Assembly: GCA_905183005.1 (NCBI GenBank)
Contig: CAJJDO010000130.1
Location: 64,857 to 128,856 of the forward strand
Source: Paramecium pentaurelia
Lineage: Eukaryota; Ciliophora; Oligohymenophorea; Peniculida; Parameciidae
Direction: 5' to 3'
Length of the DNA: 64,000 nt
Part shown: positions 1 to 12,259 of the stretch, piece after piece
Layout of the letters: each line of letters opens with the position of its first letter
Numbering within the stretch: the first letter of the stretch is position 1
Program-made: the position numbers and the translations under genes
The notes under the pieces: generated by a model
What the model saw: only the letters and a program-made list of their open reading frames with translations
What the model was told of the DNA's origin: nothing
Databases searched by the model: none

Positions 1-525
1 TTCTGAAGAAATAGATGCATTTGTATCAGATATCTATTTTCTTTTAATTTCTAAAGTTTCAAGTATCTCCCTGATATAACTAAGAGCTGTTTCAGGTTCT
101 GAAAATTTTCCTAATTAATCCTCTGATGTTGAATTCTTTTAAGCTGTAATCTATGTAAAATACATTCGTGGCAATTCATAAGAGTTTTTATTCCATAATA
201 CATAAATATATGTGAGTCTCCTAAGATTAATGGATACACCATCTAAATTTTCATTATCAGAAAATGTCTTGCAAGATTTAATTTTTTCTTAATATTTAAC
301 TAATTATTTAGAAATTTCATATTCCATTTCTAATTTTTCAAAAGCCTCTTTATTTTAACAGGCTTAGACATTAGAAATAAATTTTTTAGCTAAATTCTCA
401 TCTTAAAATTGAAATTTTTTTTGATTAGGATTTTTATCAAGATTAATCTAAGTATATTTTTCTGTTTTGTAGAATTAAGTTTACAAATTTTCTTGTACTA
501 ATACAAAATATTTTCTAGCCCTCAT
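1..525 (-). CDS. Unknown lysine/glutamine-rich protein, 3' part cut by the window edge
   Basis: Read on the minus strand from ATG at 525; all 175 visible codons are open in code 6 with no intron, and the C-terminus lies beyond base 1. The protein starts MRARKYFVLVQENLQ and is hydrophilic, with a stretch around residues 60-90 rich in Glu and Lys that could be helical, and an aromatic segment near residues 110-120 (TYIYVLWNKNSYELPRMYF). No signal peptide or membrane segment is visible. I recognise no family. Its ATG is 63 bp downstream of the TGA of the next minus-strand gene, so the upstream regulatory space is very short. Because the gene is truncated, a domain in the missing part cannot be excluded. 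Confidence 0.7.
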
Positions 526-588
526 TATAATTAAAAATAATATCTATTAAAATAATAACAATAAAAAATTCATTATAAATTTCTACAC

Positions 589-2062
589 TCAACCCTCATC
601 ATCTTCATGTTAACGATAATCTTCTGCTTCAGCTTCTGCTTCTGCTCCAGTTTCATCTTCATCACCAGCTTCTAAATCATTTGGATCAATTCCAAATAGA
701 TGTAAATTTTACTAAATATTTATCATATTTACACTAAATAATTCTCTAAATTAATTATTCTCACTAACAAGCTTTTCATTTTCATCAACTAAAACTTGTT
801 TTTCATCTAACATATGTTAATATAACTATTTAAAATTTTCTATTAATTCTTCTAATTTTTCTATTTCTTAATCTTTTTATTCCAATTAAATTTTTAATTC
901 TTCACTTTCTGCTACTTAACCATCATTTTTTTCTCCTCCTTAATTTTATTCTTATAATTAATTTTACAATTCCTCTATTAATTAATCTCTCTAATTATTG
1001 TCATTGTCCATTTCTTCCATTTTAGCTTAAATGTCTTCAAAATTATAATTCTAAAATTCTTATGTTATTTCTTCAATTTAATCTTATTTTTCTTATGCTA
1101 CCTATTCTAATTACTTCAACTATTGTTCGTACTATTTCTTTTGTTAATCTAATTTCTTAGTTGCCTATTAATCAGTTGATTTTAATTGTTCTTTTAAATT
1201 TTTAACCTTGTGCAAATATTTTTAGTATATACATCTTCAGATAATTATTCTGTTTTTCTTTTATCTTCAGCATATTCTTTCTTTAATTCACTAATCTTTT
1301 TTTCTAATTCTTTTTGATTTTATTATCTAATTATATATATAATTCAATTAATACATTCTTTTTTCCACTTCTTTATTTATATTTTAAAGTTAATCTTTTG
1401 TTTATTACAATTCACTTTTCAATTTTTGATTGGAATCCTTTTCTTTTTTAATTTATTCATTCAATTCATTAGTCTAATCCTATAAACTTAAATAATAAAT
1501 TACAGAATTTATTTCTTAATTTTCTTATTTTCCAACATAATTACTTTTAATTTTTGTTTGTTATTATTGTAATTCAGATTTATTCTATTATTATTATTCA
1601 ATTTTAGACACTTCTTTGTTTTAAATAGAAAAAGGTTTATTTTATTATAAATTCTTAGTATCCTAATCAGTTCTCCCTGCTTTTTGAGTAGTTGTAAATT
1701 ATTAAATTGAATTAGATACTTATGGCTATTGATATTGTAATTATGATTATTTAGGCTTTTATTTTAATTCAGGTTTGCTCTAACAATTAAAATTTTTATA
1801 GATTTTACTTATGTTTATTTGTCTCGAATACCTGCAGCTGATTAACATTTTAGATACATTTCTATTTGATTTTATATTAAGGAATACCTTGATATGGTAT
1901 GATTTCTGTTTTATGTTGACAATCAATAGGACCTCTTTTGTTATGAACTTGTGTATCACAAGAATAACATATACGATATATATATCCAGGTTGACATTCT
2001 GAACACTTAATGGTGGCAGGTTTTTAATTACATGTCATACATTTGACAAATAGAGAACTCAT
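589..2062 (-). CDS. B-box zinc-finger coiled-coil protein, about 455 aa
   Basis: The N-terminus (about residues 8-50) has the Cys/His spacing of a B-box: CMTC, then KCSEC, then CYSCDTQVH, then CQHKTE. B-boxes bind two zinc ions and usually mediate protein-protein contacts. The rest, from about residue 100, is low-complexity Gln-rich sequence and then a long charged coiled coil (for example QKELEKKISELKKEY), ending in an acidic tail of alternating Glu/Ala and Asp. Three introns make the frame continuous: about 52 nt near 1795-1846, 28 nt near 1326-1354 and 26 nt near 1210-1236. The spliced length is an exact multiple of three. The 52-nt intron is about twice the local norm. No RING precedes the B-box, so a TRIM-type ligase activity is not supported; a scaffold or cytoskeletal role is a guess. 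Confidence 0.8.
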
Positions 2063-2140
2063 AATTTGAAATTAAATTATAATTAAATATTATATGAGAA
2101 TATTATCAAATAAACCAATTACAATAGAGGTACAAAAATA

Positions 2141-3272
2141 TCATTTTTTTATTATTGTTGAATAATTTTAGTTAGATGAATTGCAAATTGTAAAAGAACA
2201 ATTAGATTTAGGAGATGCACTTCTTAATATCTTTCTTGATAAGGGACTTATTCTAATTTAATTAATTTTCTTATCTTCTTCCTCTCTCAATTTCTTTTAA
2301 AATTATTTATATTATAATTCTTCTTAATAGAATTTCTATCTTTCTAATAAACTAGCATTATTATATTTCTTTTGCACAATATATCTAGATCCTTCATGAA
2401 TTTCAGGAGAATGACTAAATTGTTCTTACTCACCTAATTCTTATTCCATTTATAATTTTTATTTAAAGATTTTCTCCTCAGTTTATTTCAACCTAAAATA
2501 AAGTTACACTCAATATTACCATTTCTTTTATGAATCATACCATTATTCAAATCCTTTTTTAGGTTTCTCAGTTTGAACTACAATTTTCTTTTCTTATGGT
2601 TTGTTAATTTTAGTATTTTCTTCTGTTTTCATAATTTGACAAGGTTTATCAACAGGTTTATTTGTAAAAGAAGCCAAATTATATTATTTTGATTTGTTCT
2701 CATAATCTTTTTTGAGCCATGAATTATAAGGAGAGGGTGATAACACACCTACATAATGTTTTATTTATTCTGGAGTTCTTGATGATTTTTATTCGCCAGT
2801 TGAAATGTTAGAAGGAGATTTCTTATTATTCAAATTACTTTGATTCTTATTGCAATAAGATTTTGTGATTGTCACATTAGATACTTTTTTTATTGGAGTT
2901 TTAGGTAAATAATTCTATTTGAACAGATAATTTCCTTTTAAATTTGTTTTGCTATTTTTGGATGGAAATTAATAATTTGATGAAGGTTATGATCGTTCAC
3001 TTACTAAATCATGACTTTTGTTTAATTATAATAGATTAGTTGTATTTTAATTCTTTTCTTTGATCTTCTTATCCATCGGATATGGAATTGGAGATATTAA
3101 GTTATAATCATAATCTTTATTCTAAATATGTTAGAGTAATTATTCTTTAAATTGTAACTGCTATTCTTTTAATTATTAAACTAAGTTGAATGAACTTGAT
3201 ACTTTGTTGATTTCTTTGTTCAAATATCTCTAAATCAGAATCATAATCCTCATTGATTATTATTGTTGACAT
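2141..3272 (-). CDS. Unknown Gln/Lys/Ser-rich protein, about 369 aa
   Basis: Starts MSTIIINEDYDSDLEIFEQR at 3272 and has one 22-nt intron close to its 5' end (near 3167-3189), after which the frame is open to TGA at 2141. The protein is hydrophilic. It has a Gln/Leu-rich helix near residues 30-50, a Ser/Pro/Lys-rich middle with several SP and TP dipeptides that could be phosphorylated, and a basic charged C-terminal helix (SLLERQKFYQEEL, KKLREEEDKKI). No domain is recognised. Its TGA is 78 bp from the start of the B-box gene and its ATG is 45 bp from the stop of the next gene, so it sits in a tight same-strand block. Confidence 0.75.
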
Positions 3273-3317
3273 CCAATAAATTTTATTTATTATATATATA
3301 TATATATTAAGAATAAT

Positions 3318-3953
3318 TCAATTAAAGTAAGAGTCTTACGTAAAACTATTGACTTGTAACTACAAATGTTGCTTATATTAGCTTAATCTTTTCTTCTTAT
3401 TTGATGTTGCTGATCTTTTTTGAAAATTCGAAGAATCTTAAAGATTATCTTTGACTCTACTTAAAGATCTAATTCTAATTGCAATACTTTCGTTTGTTAA
3501 CATTTATTGTTATGTTTTACTATTGGCTCAATTTTATAATATGATACATTAATGTTTAGTGTAGAATGCAGGCATTTTGGCTATTGTATTGGAATGATTA
3601 TCTATAGATATATTCATTGATCTATCTTTTTTTACAGTAGTCATAATTCTTTAAATTTACTCTTATGTAATTTAAGGAATTTGATCAGGACATGTTAGTT
3701 ATTGATTATGTTATTATTTTTTCTTTGGATAGTTATATATTTTCATGATATCACAGTTTCTCAGAGGTATAGTATGAACAACAAAACCTTCTTAAATTAG
3801 GGATTTAGGATTAGAATGTATTTAATTAATAAATTAAGTTCTCCTAATTTGAACATTCTAGAGAATGTCTATATTAAATAAATTTCTTATTCTTTATTCT
3901 GCAATATCCACTTTATGTTCTCTACCTATTCTGTGATGCAATTATTAATTCAT
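3318..3953 (-). CDS. Unknown basic protein, about 204 aa
   Basis: Starts MNQQLHHRIGREHK at 3953 and ends NSFTQDSYFN at TGA 3318-3320. One 21-nt intron near 3526-3546 (GTATC...TGAG) removes an in-frame TGA and keeps the phase; its acceptor GAG is less common than TAG. The protein is basic and Gln/Asn-rich, with an Ile-rich amphipathic stretch near residues 18-50 and a Ser/Arg/Lys-rich C-terminal part (SLSRVKDNLQ, KRSATSNKKKR). No signal peptide, membrane span or known domain is seen. A shorter product from the internal Met at 3644 is possible. The opposite strand also has an open stretch here, which I judge to be a shadow. Confidence 0.65.
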
Positions 3954-4008
3954 ATATATGTTATAATATTATATATTGATTTATGAATATAACAATACAC
4001 TCATTAAA

Positions 4009-4716
4009 TCATGGTTATTTGCTTAAATTATACTAATAATTTTTAAATACCTAGAGCTTTGTGATGATTATGAGGGTTTGGATCTGCTTTCACTTGAAGA
4101 AGGTGATCTTCTATTAGGTTTCTTCTATTGTTTCTACTATTATCTATATCTTCTCCTAGATTTAGAGGATTCCGAAGACTTTGATGAGGAAGATGAAGAT
4201 CTTCTTCTCTTTCTATCTTTATCTCTTCGACTAAAAAATAAATATTCATGTATACCTTCTTTTCTCGGATGGTGTCCTTGATTTTGGACAATCTTTACGT
4301 ATGTGACCTTTTTTATAGCAACGATAACATGTGTCTCGTAAGTCCCCTGGTGAAATTGGGATAAGTGTATACCTTCTTTACATTCGTTTGCCCAATGTCC
4401 TTTGCGGCCGCAATTGAAACATACGTCTCTGGATGTGGGTCCTCTTGCACCTTACGGTCGATCATCTTTTCAATTTCATCCATCTCTTTTTTCTACCTCT
4501 TGATTTGACTGTGATACGATCACTGCCTTCATTCAATCGTTTGTTGTCCATTTTTGAAATGGCTGCTCTGGCATCATCTCCATTTTCAAATTCAATAAAA
4601 GCATGAGTATTTCGTAAATCAATATCCTTGATTTTGCCGAATTTCTCAAACTCTTATTGAAGGTGCTCTCTACGGATCCTGGAACTCAAACGCCCAACAT
4701 ATACTTATCGACTCAT
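4009..4716 (-). CDS. SR splicing factor: RRM, two CCHC zinc knuckles, RS domain (about 198 aa)
   Basis: Begins with an RRM (residues about 1-75: MSRQVYVGRLSS as RNP2 and HAFIEFENGDDARAAI as the RNP1 region). Two zinc knuckles follow, CFNCGRKGHWANEC and CYRCYKKGHIRKDC, and then an Arg/Ser-rich tail (KRRRSSSSSSKSSESS). This order matches the RSZ/RS2Z and SRSF7 (9G8) group of SR proteins, nuclear pre-mRNA splicing factors whose RS tail is phosphorylated by SR kinases. That fits a genome whose genes are full of micro-introns. It has four introns itself (31, 26, 25 and 29 nt, 5' to 3'); the last removes the otherwise open read-through toward the neighbouring gene and gives a short end SSQSSSKQP. 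Function is inferred from domains and is secure. Confidence 0.92.
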
Positions 4717-4755
4717 AATTAATTTATTAATTAATATATGTTAATATTCGTAATC

Positions 4756-7122
4756 TCATTTTTGTGTAAATCCACTAGGTCTAGATGAAGGTTTGGAAGT
4801 TGATTTGGTAGCATCAGTATATCTACGAACTCTTTTAAATTGTTGTTATTATTATTATTGAGGAGTGAGTTCTCCAAATGATTGATTGGCTAATCTATAT
4901 TAAAAAAAATATTAAGAAAATTAAAATACCTCACAGAAGTAGATGCATTTGGAGTCTTTTTCGATTATTATTATACCAATTTGGGGATGGGTTTTTTGAG
5001 ATATTTATTTGCATATTCATTACTTTAAATGAGATCATTTCCCTTCTCTTATTTCTATTGTTAAGTGAATTATGTAAAGACAGCTTCTTCTTATTGAATT
5101 AACTAATTCTACTCATCCTAAAAGTTGAGATTTTGTTATTATCTTTACTGAATTTAGAGGAATGCTTCTTTGGACAGAGATTGCTAAGTTAATCCCTTAA
5201 CATTTTTGATTAGATTGTATTCGATAGGTTCTAAATATTGGTAGATTTGAGGCAAAGATTTAATTAATTGTATTTGTACACTTGCAGCTTTATCAGAGCT
5301 ATAAGAGATGATTTAGTTGAGCTATATAGAAAATGAAAAATAAATAATTACATTTAATTCTTGAAAACGTTTTTTACTTATATATGGTATCATATTTGAA
5401 ACCCAAAATATATAACGGACTCTCTTATTGTTATTGCCTCTGAAAAACATTAGATTCATTGTATCTTTGATCTTCATTTGAATTTCGTAGTCTTGACAAA
5501 CACTATAGAATTTGGCTAAACATTTCATTGACAGGAGGTCTGAATGAATGTTTTATTGTTCCTTGTAGATGACTGGGAGAATGTATTGTTCGAAATGCTT
5601 TTTGTTTATTAAATGTAGGAATTTGAGAAGATGTTCTAAAAATAGTTAATTATATTAATAATTGCTTAAGCATTTTTGATAGACTTTTTGCAATTATTAA
5701 TTAATGTCTTTAAATTAAGTTTTCTAGAGGAATACTAAATTTATATAATTACTAATTTCTCCTGATTCTCTTCGTTGCCCTACAACAACTTATACATTTC
5801 AGGTAAATTGATGACTAATATGCAATCAAGATCTTCACTCTAGATCACACACTCAAACAAATGCCACATTTTTTGTAACACATAACTGTACTTTAAGATT
5901 TATGTACTTCAATTACATCAAACTATTTCGATATTTCATGCAATATTTTGCAAGCTAGCAATTTGTTCTAATGACTCTTATCCTATATTAAAATATCTGC
6001 ATATGGCATTAAAATTTAACTTGCATAAGGGCCTTCATTCAAATGCAATAGTATTCCAGGTAAATTATATAAATACCATTTCCTTATCTCATCATTTTGA
6101 TGTTGACCAAATTTCTAATATAAAATTGTAAACTTATTCTTAAACTCATCATTAATTAAATCTTGGATTTATACAAATGTTTCTCCACAGTATTGTAAAG
6201 CCACACTCAATAATTCTATGTTGTTAGTAGATAAACAATCAATAAAGACAGTGGTTCCTTTGATCTAATCTATTAAATAACATAATTACATTATAACTGT
6301 TTCTTGGGAATCTATGTTGAAACCTAAGGAAAGTTCTTACCATATTTTTCTTAACTTTTATTTGAGTGTCATACAATAATTCATTAATTTTGTCTATGAA
6401 ATATTACTCAACTAATTCTCCTGATAAATTGCATATCAAACAAGTAAGTAATTCATCAGCAACTAGTTCTCTAATTTCATGATCTGGATCTGAACATAAT
6501 AAACGAGCTCTATCCAATATAGGTCCTTTCATTTCATCCTTCAGCACTGGTGAAATACACACTATCATTTTAGCTCCAACCCATCTACCTATTTCAGGCT
6601 ATTTAGGTTCACTAAATTAGAGAATCATTTTCTCCAAATAAGACTAAAATTCTTTATAATCAATCAGTAACACTAAATTTTGAAATACAGGCATCCAAGC
6701 CTATGCTAATTTCCATTAATATAGTTAAATGAAATGTAATGCCAATTGGATTATTTCTTTTGGCTTAATTTTACAATTGTATAAAGATCTTGCAGCTATT
6801 ATTTGTACTTCTTCATTTTATTCCATAATATCACCTCTAATATATTGATACAATTGATCAAAACCTAAACATAGTAATCTGTGTAGGTTGTTATATATCT
6901 ACCAAACAAAAAAATAGATTGATAATAAATTACAGCTAATTTTTAACGTTGCTATCCTTTCATTAATATTATTTATGCTCTTTTGATCTCTGGTAAGTCT
7001 TCTTCTAAAGTTAATTTCTTTATTTCTTCATCTTTCTATACAATATCATAACAATTCAAATATACATTCAAAGTTATTCTACTTTCATTTACTTCAAAGT
7101 TATCACAACTATAATCCATCAT
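4756..7122 (-). CDS. HEAT-repeat protein like PP4 regulatory subunit 1, about 728 aa
   Basis: Helical repeats run through most of the protein, for example LLCSDPDHEIRELVADELL, a YILP motif followed by a long helix, and RVRYIFWVSNMIPYISKKRF. The pattern resembles PPP4R1 and the PP2A A-subunit family, scaffolds that bind and target PP4/PP2A-type phosphatases. The C-terminal 120 residues are Gln-rich and disordered, ending SRPSGFTQK. Six introns (35, 25, 26, 29, 30 and 35 nt, 5' to 3') give an exact 729-codon frame; the 25-nt one near 6370 is needed to avoid a frameshift. It starts MMDYSCDN at 7122, only 49 bp from the ATG of the divergent coiled-coil gene. Assignment to PPP4R1 rather than another HEAT scaffold is moderately sure. 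Confidence 0.8.
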
Positions 7123-7171
7123 CTTAACTATAGTATGTATAAATATTAATATAACAAATATAATTTAATAA

Positions 7172-9104
7172 ATGAATTAAGAGGACGATGAAAAATTTGT
7201 AAATAATTCCATATATTTAGTTCATTCAAACTGTTCAAACTCAATAAATTGAAATTGAGAGTCTAAAAAAGTAGATTAGACTCTAAGAATTTCAGTCAAA
7301 ATAATAACATCTAGAAGTAACTCTTAAGACTATGAAAGTTAATCAATTCTCTTGAATAATTAAAGAAAAGAAATGAAGATTTAGATATAGAATTAAATAA
7401 ACAAATTGAATCTGCTCATGAAACTAAATTGTAGTAGTTTGCCCTATAAATGTAAGAATAATTGGCAAAAGCTGAAGAATAAATACTTCTTTATTAGGAG
7501 AATGAGGTAAATCTTATACTAAAATCCTTTTTAGATTAGACTTATTAAAGAAATTCAATAACTCTAAGCCAAGTTGGAATCTGATAAGATTTCTGATTTG
7601 AAACAATAACTAGTAAAAATGGAGGAAACAGCTATTGCTTTAATTGTTGAAAAAGAATTTATTATATCTGAATAAGCCAAAGAAATTGAATTGTTGAAAT
7701 AAAATGAAAAAAATAATAATGCATAAACTGAAAATAGTTCTCAAATTCAAATTTATGATATTTAAGAATTGGAAAATAAAATATAAGATTATTAATATAA
7801 ATTAGAACATCAATAATAATTACATGAAGAATAATTGTCAAATCTAGAAAGGAGTATCACAAATAACATATTTGAATCATTAGAATTAGAAATGAATTAA
7901 AAAAAATTGGTTGAATAAGATTTATTGCATTAAATTGGTATTTTAGAAGAAAAGAACAAATATTATGAAAAATTAATAAATGAATAAGAAAAAAAACTAA
8001 ATATTTTAAGAGATGAAAAACATTAAGAATAAATAATCTATGATAAAAAGTTTTAAGATATTAGTGAACGATTAAGATATGCATTATAATAACTTATTAA
8101 AAGTGATAAGAAATGTGAAGATGCATATAAGTAATTTTCACAATTACAAAGAGAAAAATAAAATATGACTAAACAGAAAGAAGAACTTATTAGAAAATTA
8201 GTTTATTTGGAAAATCAAAATAGAAAACATACATAAGCTATTTAAGAATATAAGGAATTAATTGAAACTCTTTAATAATAAGTTAATGAATAAGATTAAA
8301 CTATTTAAGAATAAAATGATCAATTATAAAAATTGGCTATTCATTATGAATAACAACTTAAAATTGCTATTCTATCTCATCCATAAAAACTTGAATTAAA
8401 TGATCATGAAATACCATCTAATTAAAATGCTTTATTAAGTGATCTTCTCAAAGATAGCTAAATTAGTTAAAATCATGAAAATACACATATAGAAGATCCT
8501 AATCATTCTATTTCTTAAACTCCTACTTCTCATTTATCAGATTCTTATTGCTCTTTTTAAACTAAGAATAGTTCTAGAAGAAGAGTAGGACCTAATGGCA
8601 AGTATGAAAATATAAAAGATGCATTACTTGATGCTAAACATACAATTAAGTAAAAATTATTTATATTTAAGAATTTAAAATTTAGAAATTTCTAATCTAG
8701 AATAAACAGTTGAAATTTTATAAAAAGAGTTAAAATCTTAATTATTAGAAATACATAATCTAAGAAAAATGAAATTAGATTTTAAATAAGAAAAAGAAAA
8801 TAAATTAGAAATAGAAAAATTAAAATTATGTTTAAATACTATGGAAACACATTATCTAACTACTAAACTGAGTTTAGCTGAAGAAATTAATTTCTTAAAA
8901 GATGAACTTAAAAGAGCAGAATCAGAAGCACTTAAATCTAAATTATAATTAACATAATTAAATGCTCAATTCTGCATTATGCAATAAAAATATTAAAAAT
9001 TAGATAAATAACATTAATAAAGCTTTACAACTAGACAAATAACAAATATAGATGAAAAAAGTCCTGTAAAAGGAAGAAAAAGTATATTTTCTATATTTGG
9101 TTGA
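7172..9104 (+). CDS. Long coiled-coil protein, about 610 aa
   Basis: Starts MNQEDDEKF and has four introns (22, 28, 28 and 22 nt). The spliced frame is exactly 611 codons. Residues about 15-400 and 440-590 are heptad-type Glu/Lys/Gln/Leu coiled coil with almost no Pro; a Ser/Asn/His-rich break near residues 410-460 contains several SP/TP-like sites. The protein ends in a basic, aromatic tail, GRKSIFSIFG. No head domain is visible. A structural role (cytoskeleton, basal body or vesicle tether) is typical for such ciliate proteins but is not shown by the sequence. It is transcribed divergently from the PP4R1-like gene across a 49-bp gap. Confidence 0.85.
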
Positions 9105-9455
9105 GTTAACTAACAAAAGCATTTATAATTGATTATTTTAATATTTAACTTAAAATATCTGCAAATTTTGTTGAATTCTAAGATTTTTAATTTTCAAATA
9201 ATTATATTATTTTTTTAATTAGCCCTTTTAACATAGATTTAAAATAAAGTATTCAAGATCAATTTAAAAATGCAACAGCATTATTTTCTAATTTAAAAAA
9301 TTCTTATAATTTCAATATATAATTTAATATAGTTATTAAAAAATAAAAATATCAATTAATTATTGATTAGATAATAAAAAAATACTTAATTAAAAATTGT
9401 ATTAAGCTTAATAAATTGTTTAGTATTTCTATTTAAAAATTAAGATATTTACATA
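9105..9455. other. Intergenic, AT-rich
   Basis: This 351-bp stretch separates two plus-strand genes. One plus frame is open from about 9210 into the next gene before a TGA, but it has no ATG and consists mainly of Ile, Lys, Asn and Phe, so I treat it as chance. I see no RNA gene or clear regulatory motif. Confidence 0.5.
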
Positions 9456-10692
9456 ATGAAAAATTTTGGGAAAGAATTAAAAGATGATTTCGTAATAGAA
9501 TCTGGATACACTTGTGTTAATCATAGTAGCTTTGGCTATATTCCAAAATGTGTCTTATAATCAAGAATTGATAATTATAGAAAGTTTTTAGAGAATCCTG
9601 ATAGTTTTGCTCGATACATAATTCCAAAGTAATCTCCAATAGTCAGAAAAACTGCAGCAGAATTTTTGAATGCAAACTTTAATCAATGTTTCTTCTCAAA
9701 TAATTCAGCAGAGTCCATGAATAGTATAATTAAAAGTATTTTATTTCAATATCTTTTAGATTTGGGATTGACAGATAAGGATACAATTTTATATTTGAAT
9801 ATTGCCTATCCTATGGTAAAGAATGTGATAAAATATATGAATACTCATTTTAATGTGAATACATGTATGATAGATCTTAAGGTTGAAGACTTGAAAAAGG
9901 AAATCATTCTATAGTATATTGAAGGTAAGAGTAGATAATATATGATTAGAAAATATGAAAACAAAGAAAATAACAGTAGCAATTTTAGATAATATATCAT
10001 CATTTCCGTCATTAAAATTGCCAATTAAAGAGTTTGTTGAATTATGCAAGAAATATGATGTAATAAGCATAATTGATGGAGCTCATGGAGCTGGAATCAG
10101 AGAAATCAATTTAAAAGAGTTAGATCCTGATTTCTTTTTTACAAATTTGAACAAATGGGCATTCTGTCCATGTAGTGTTAATTTATTATATGTGAAGGAG
10201 AAATATTTGAATTTAATACATAACAACACAATATCTGTATTTTATGGAGCTGGCATTGAAAAAGAATTTGAATATTATGGTACTAGAGATGCAAGTATTA
10301 TCTTATCTGTAATTGATGGAATAAACTATATCAACTCATTTGGTCTAAAATAAATAATTGAATATTGTGAGAATTTAGCTTGGGAAGGTAGTAATTTAGT
10401 TGCTAAGATTTGGTAAACTGAATTATTAGTTCAAGACTAATCTATGCATTCTGCTATGGTGAATGTATTAGTGCCACACAAAGATCATCCTTATATAATG
10501 GATTGTTAGAAAATAGTAAAAATTTAATATATTAATATTTTATAGTGTTTTGAGAAATATAATGTATTTATTGTTCTCTATGAATTTGATGGAAGATCAT
10601 GGGCTAGATTTAGTGCTAGTATTTATAATTGTTTGGAAGATTATGAATATGCTGCAAAGTAATTCTTAAATGTGTTAAAGAATGAAGGATGA
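9456..10692 (+). CDS. PLP-dependent aminotransferase, class V family (about 393 aa)
   Basis: Starts MKNFGKELKDDF and contains the class V hallmarks. SIIDGAHGAGI near residue 200 holds the Asp that contacts the pyridine nitrogen of PLP. FFFTNLNKWAF about 30 residues later holds the Schiff-base Lys in NKW. The order and spacing resemble isopenicillin-N-epimerase-like and cysteine desulfurase-related enzymes of fold type I. The substrate cannot be read from sequence. A 25-nt intron near 9926-9950 joins the two frames; a second 30-nt intron near 10519-10548 has a length divisible by three and no TGA, so its retention would only add ten residues. The C-terminal domain ends YAAKQFLNVLKNEG. No targeting peptide is visible. 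Confidence 0.88.
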
Positions 10693-10742
10693 AATTTATA
10701 CATAAATTTTCTAATTTATAATTTATAATTTATCTAATTGAT

Positions 10743-12259
10743 TCATTTGAATCCAGATCTTAATCCTGATCCTAATTAACTTGATCTAAGATTTCCTAAT
10801 TCAGTTTATTAAACAAGAGGCATTTCATCAACTTGATTAGCGAATACAATAGCTTCACCCAAACCTAAAATCTATTATTAATTATACATAAAGCTTTATC
10901 AATACCAACATTTTCAGTTTCAGCATCGATTCTCAAAATACCGAATCCTTTTAAGGCAAGAAGTATAATTAATGTAAAGAAGGTCACCCAAGCGAAAATA
11001 ATCAATAATCCCAATAATTAATGACCTAATAATTTTGTTCCAAATCCATAGAATGCTCCAGCTTTAGTGTCAAATAATGCTGATAACAAAATTCCAACAA
11101 ATCCTGAACCCTATTTTAATTAATATTAATAATTACAAGATAAACTGATACAACTTCAGCAGGGTCATCAATATGAGCAGCAGGCATAACTTTAGCTAAG
11201 AAACTGTAAATTAATGCAGCAATAGCACCATAAAGAAAAGCTGTCCATGGTTTCATATCATCTGCAGCAGCACTGACTGCAACTAATCCACAAATCACTC
11301 CTCTGGATAAAGCTGCTAAATTTGAAGTACCATATTAGAAATGTCTAATAACAAAACTAAAGAATCCACCAGTAGCTCCAGCAATCAATGTATTAACTGC
11401 TACTAAACCTTAAATGTATTGAGATTTAGCTCCTTAACTAACAACTCCTCCATTATAGAAAAGCCATCCAGCCAAGACCAATAATGATCCAAATCCAATA
11501 TATAATGGAGAATGTCTATTGAAATCAAGTGTGGCTCCATTATCGAATCTGGCTTTTCTGGGTTTCAATAATATTGTCAAAATTAATCCTGCTACACCAG
11601 CTGCATAGAAAACAACTCCTGCACCTGAGAAATCTTTAAATCCAAGAGCACTCAACCTAAAATATTTTTTAATTTAAAATACCATCCTGCTGCCAATGTC
11701 CAATGTGTTAATCCTGCATAAATAAATCCAGAATATAAAATAGTGAAGATTGACCAACCCAAAAATGTCATTCTTTCTGCTGCTGCTCCTGCCAATATAG
11801 CTGTTCCTACTGCTGCACCTGATGCTCTGAAAACTAATTTCAAATTAATTATTAATAATACCAAAGTTTGTATAATCATTTCCATAGGCTGTTGCTTCCC
11901 ATTTTGCTCCTGCTAATTTTGTTCCACCCATGAATTTAGTTTAGAAATCATCTCCGAAAGAAAATCCATATCCAAACTAATGTTATTTACTTATCAATTA
12001 CCAACCACCAAATCAATACGGTTAAAAATAATCCCAAGAAAACTTTGATTACTACTGATTATGAATTCTTATATCTGACTGATCCTGCTCCAATAAATGC
12101 AAATCCAACCTAAGTCAATATTACGATAAATCCAGAAACCAAGACCCAATCATAATCTTAAGGTTATGGAGTTGGAATACTTGCTACAGCAACATCAGCA
12201 GCTATTTAATTATTATTATAGATACCTGGTGCTTGATTATGTCTTAAAAGAGAACTCAT
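10743..12259 (-). CDS. Ammonium-transporter (Amt/MEP/Rh) family protein lacking both pore histidines
   Basis: Starts MSSLLRHNQAPG. The family signature at TM1 is clear (WVLVSGFIVILTQVGFAF then GSVR), followed by more than ten hydrophobic helices; Amt proteins are trimeric 11-TM channels for ammonium/ammonia in plasma or vacuolar membranes. The Asp of the DFSGAGVV segment is kept. However, the residue after VV, normally the first twin His of the pore, is Phe (VVFYAAGVAGL), and the second twin His is Tyr (VSVYLGSGFVG). Transport selectivity may therefore differ. I identified at least four introns (25, 26, 26 and 23 nt), with one more possible near 11835-11885. The C-terminal tail (QQTELGNLRSSQLG) is cytoplasmic-looking. 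Family assignment is firm; the conducted substrate is not. Confidence 0.87.

Noticed and set aside
3665..3986. Plus-strand frame resembling a beta-domain fragment
   Set aside because: The minus strand gives a continuous 204-residue protein ending properly at 3318, and the plus frame needs an unsupported intron.
9210..9500. Open plus frame running into the aminotransferase start
   Set aside because: No ATG, low-complexity composition, and it overlaps the real gene out of phase.
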